DNA from: Pseudomonas sp. LRP2-20
GTDB lineage: Bacteria; Pseudomonadota; Gammaproteobacteria; Pseudomonadales; Pseudomonadaceae
Direction: 5' to 3'
Assembly (NCBI RefSeq): GCF_024349685.1
Contig: NZ_AP025944.1
Coordinates: forward strand, 812,001-876,000
DNA length: 64,000 bases
Shown: piece by piece, positions 63,090 to 64,000 of the stretch
Numbering within the stretch: position 1 is the stretch's first letter
Layout of the letters: every line of letters starts with the position of its first letter
Translations under genes and position numbers: made by a program
The notes under the pieces: model-generated
Databases searched by the model: none
The model's input: the letters and a program-made list of their open reading frames with translations, nothing else
What the model was told of the DNA's origin: nothing

Positions 63090-64000
63090 GATACTGCCCT
63101 CTGATCCTGCCGGCGTGGTAAGCCTTTGAAGGCTTCCAGTGCACGCTGGCGACTGCTGCCGAGATCGACAATCGGACTGTGATAGGAATTATTAGCAAAA
63201 AGGTCTGCAGACTTCACGGGCTGGTGGATGGCTTTTTCATCCAGCCCCCGTAATTCCGGTATCCAGTGGCGGATGAAGCGACCCTCGGGGTCGAAACGCT
63301 GCGACTGGGAAACCGGGTTGAAGATACGGAAATAGGGCACTGCGTCGGTGCCGGTCGAGGCACTCCACTGCCAGCCACCATTGTTCGCGGCCAGATCGCC
63401 GTCTATCAGGTGACGCATGAAATGGCGTTCGCCCAGGCGCCAGTCGATCAGCAGGTTCTTGCTGAGGAACATGGCAACGATCATGCGCAGGCGGTTGTGC
63501 ATCCAGCCGGTGTGCAGCAGTTGGCGCATGGCCGCGTCGATGATCGGGAAGCCGGTACGCCCCTCCTGCCAGGCCTTGAAGTCGTCCGGCGCATCGCGCC
63601 AGGGCAGGGCTTCGGTCTGGGCGCGGAAGGCTCGATGCCGGGAGACCTGTGGATAACCCGTCAGGATGTGTTTGTAGAACTCGCGCCAGAGCAGCTCGTT
63701 GATCCACGTCTGAATCCCGCTGCTGCCACTGTCGAACTCACCGTGGTTGCTGGCGAGGGCAGCATGCAGGCATTGGCGGGGCGAGATCACGCCTGCGGCC
63801 AGATAGGCAGACAGCTGGCTGGTGCCGGGTTTGGCCGGGAGGTCGCGCAAGCGTTGGTAGTCTTCGACCGTTTCATCGAGAAAGCGGCTGAGCCGCGCCT
63901 GCGCTTCGGCTTCACCGGCGGGCCAGTGATCGCTGAGTGCGCGAGCAGGCTTTTCGAAGCCGTCGATGTGCTGTGGGATCGGATCGCTGCTGATCGCCAG
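63086..64000 (-). CDS. phrB: deoxyribodipyrimidine photolyase, N-terminal part beyond window
   Basis: The C-terminal part (about 304 codons) of a cryptochrome/photolyase enzyme that repairs UV-induced pyrimidine dimers with light. The FAD-binding domain is visible: SAYLAAGVISPRQCLHAAL, WINELLWREFYKHIL, RTGFPIIDAAMRQLLHTGWM and NRLRMIVAMFLSKNLLIDWR. The ATG/TTG at 63850 is internal. The frame continues to base 64000 with clear family sequence (ARLSRFLDETVEDYQRLRDL), so the gene is cut by the window end. It is co-transcribed with the SDR gene. Confidence 0.95.
   Translation of the reverse strand: MAISSDPIPQHIDGFEKPARALSDHWPAGEAEAQARLSRFLDETVEDYQRLRDLPAKPGTSQLSAYLAAGVISPRQCLHAALASNHGEFDSGSSGIQTWINELLWREFYKHILTGYPQVSRHRAFRAQTEALPWRDAPDDFKAWQEGRTGFPIIDAAMRQLLHTGWMHNRLRMIVAMFLSKNLLIDWRLGERHFMRHLIDGDLAANNGGWQWSASTGTDAVPYFRIFNPVSQSQRFDPEGRFIRHWIPELRGLDEKAIHQPVKSADLFANNSYHSPIVDLGSSRQRALEAFKGLPRRQDQRAVS

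Overview
The window is a high-GC gammaproteobacterial chromosome segment, almost certainly from the Pseudomonas putida group. The evidence is gene order, the characteristic inverted pairs of REP palindromes between genes, and protein sequences typical of that group. The order Lon-like protease, small hypothetical, UPF0114, DUF6482, fklB, a Fur-type small gene, ispB, rplU, rpmA, obgE, proB follows the P. aeruginosa PA4576-PA4565 neighbourhood, from memory. The far end carries another conserved block: ychF, pth, rplY, prs, tRNA-Gln, ispE, lolB, TPR lipoprotein, hemA, prfA, prmC, moeB, murI.

Layout. 1-10.1 kb: protease (5' end cut by the window edge), small conserved genes, FKBP isomerase, iron-linked small gene, PhnA-like zinc-ribbon protein, ispB diverging from rplU-rpmA, obgE, proB, creA. 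10.2-15.0 kb (minus strand): the mksF-mksE-mksB alternative condensin operon, with no nuclease (mksG/jetD) partner. 15.4-16.7 kb: a probable DNA polymerase III psi-subunit gene overlapping rimI. 16.8-24.3 kb: periplasmic protein, M15 peptidase, LysR/LysE divergent pair, elongator tRNA-Met, orphan FecR-like regulator, Fsr-like and second MFS transporters. 24.4-28.5 kb: FecI/FecR/FecA-type cell-surface signalling and siderophore uptake. 28.6-30.5 kb: AlkA-like glycosylase and Ada (alkylation repair). 30.5-38.6 kb: MscS channel, GNAT, an aldehyde dehydrogenase/NCS1 permease/NTF2-like operon, ycaC. 38.7-45.5 kb: PPK2 kinase followed by a tightly packed membrane operon (CPA2 antiporter, AI-2E-family permease, OprM-like lipoprotein, HlyD adaptor, DUF2955 pump). 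45.6-47.4 kb: SulP transporter. 47.6-54.4 kb: translation and envelope housekeeping. 54.6-56.5 kb: a lower-GC cassette of a T6SS Hcp, a glycine-zipper putative effector and an overlapping membrane immunity candidate. 56.9-61.6 kb: hemA to murI chain. 61.7-64 kb: PagL lipid A deacylase, atypical SDR, and photolyase (cut by the window end).

The most interesting item is the orphan Hcp-effector-immunity cassette between core genes. Next come two copies of a long palindromic non-coding element (one with perfect 73-bp inverted repeats), the psi-like gene, an orphan FecR lacking its sigma factor, and the composite efflux operon. No CRISPR array, prophage, transposase or integrase was seen.
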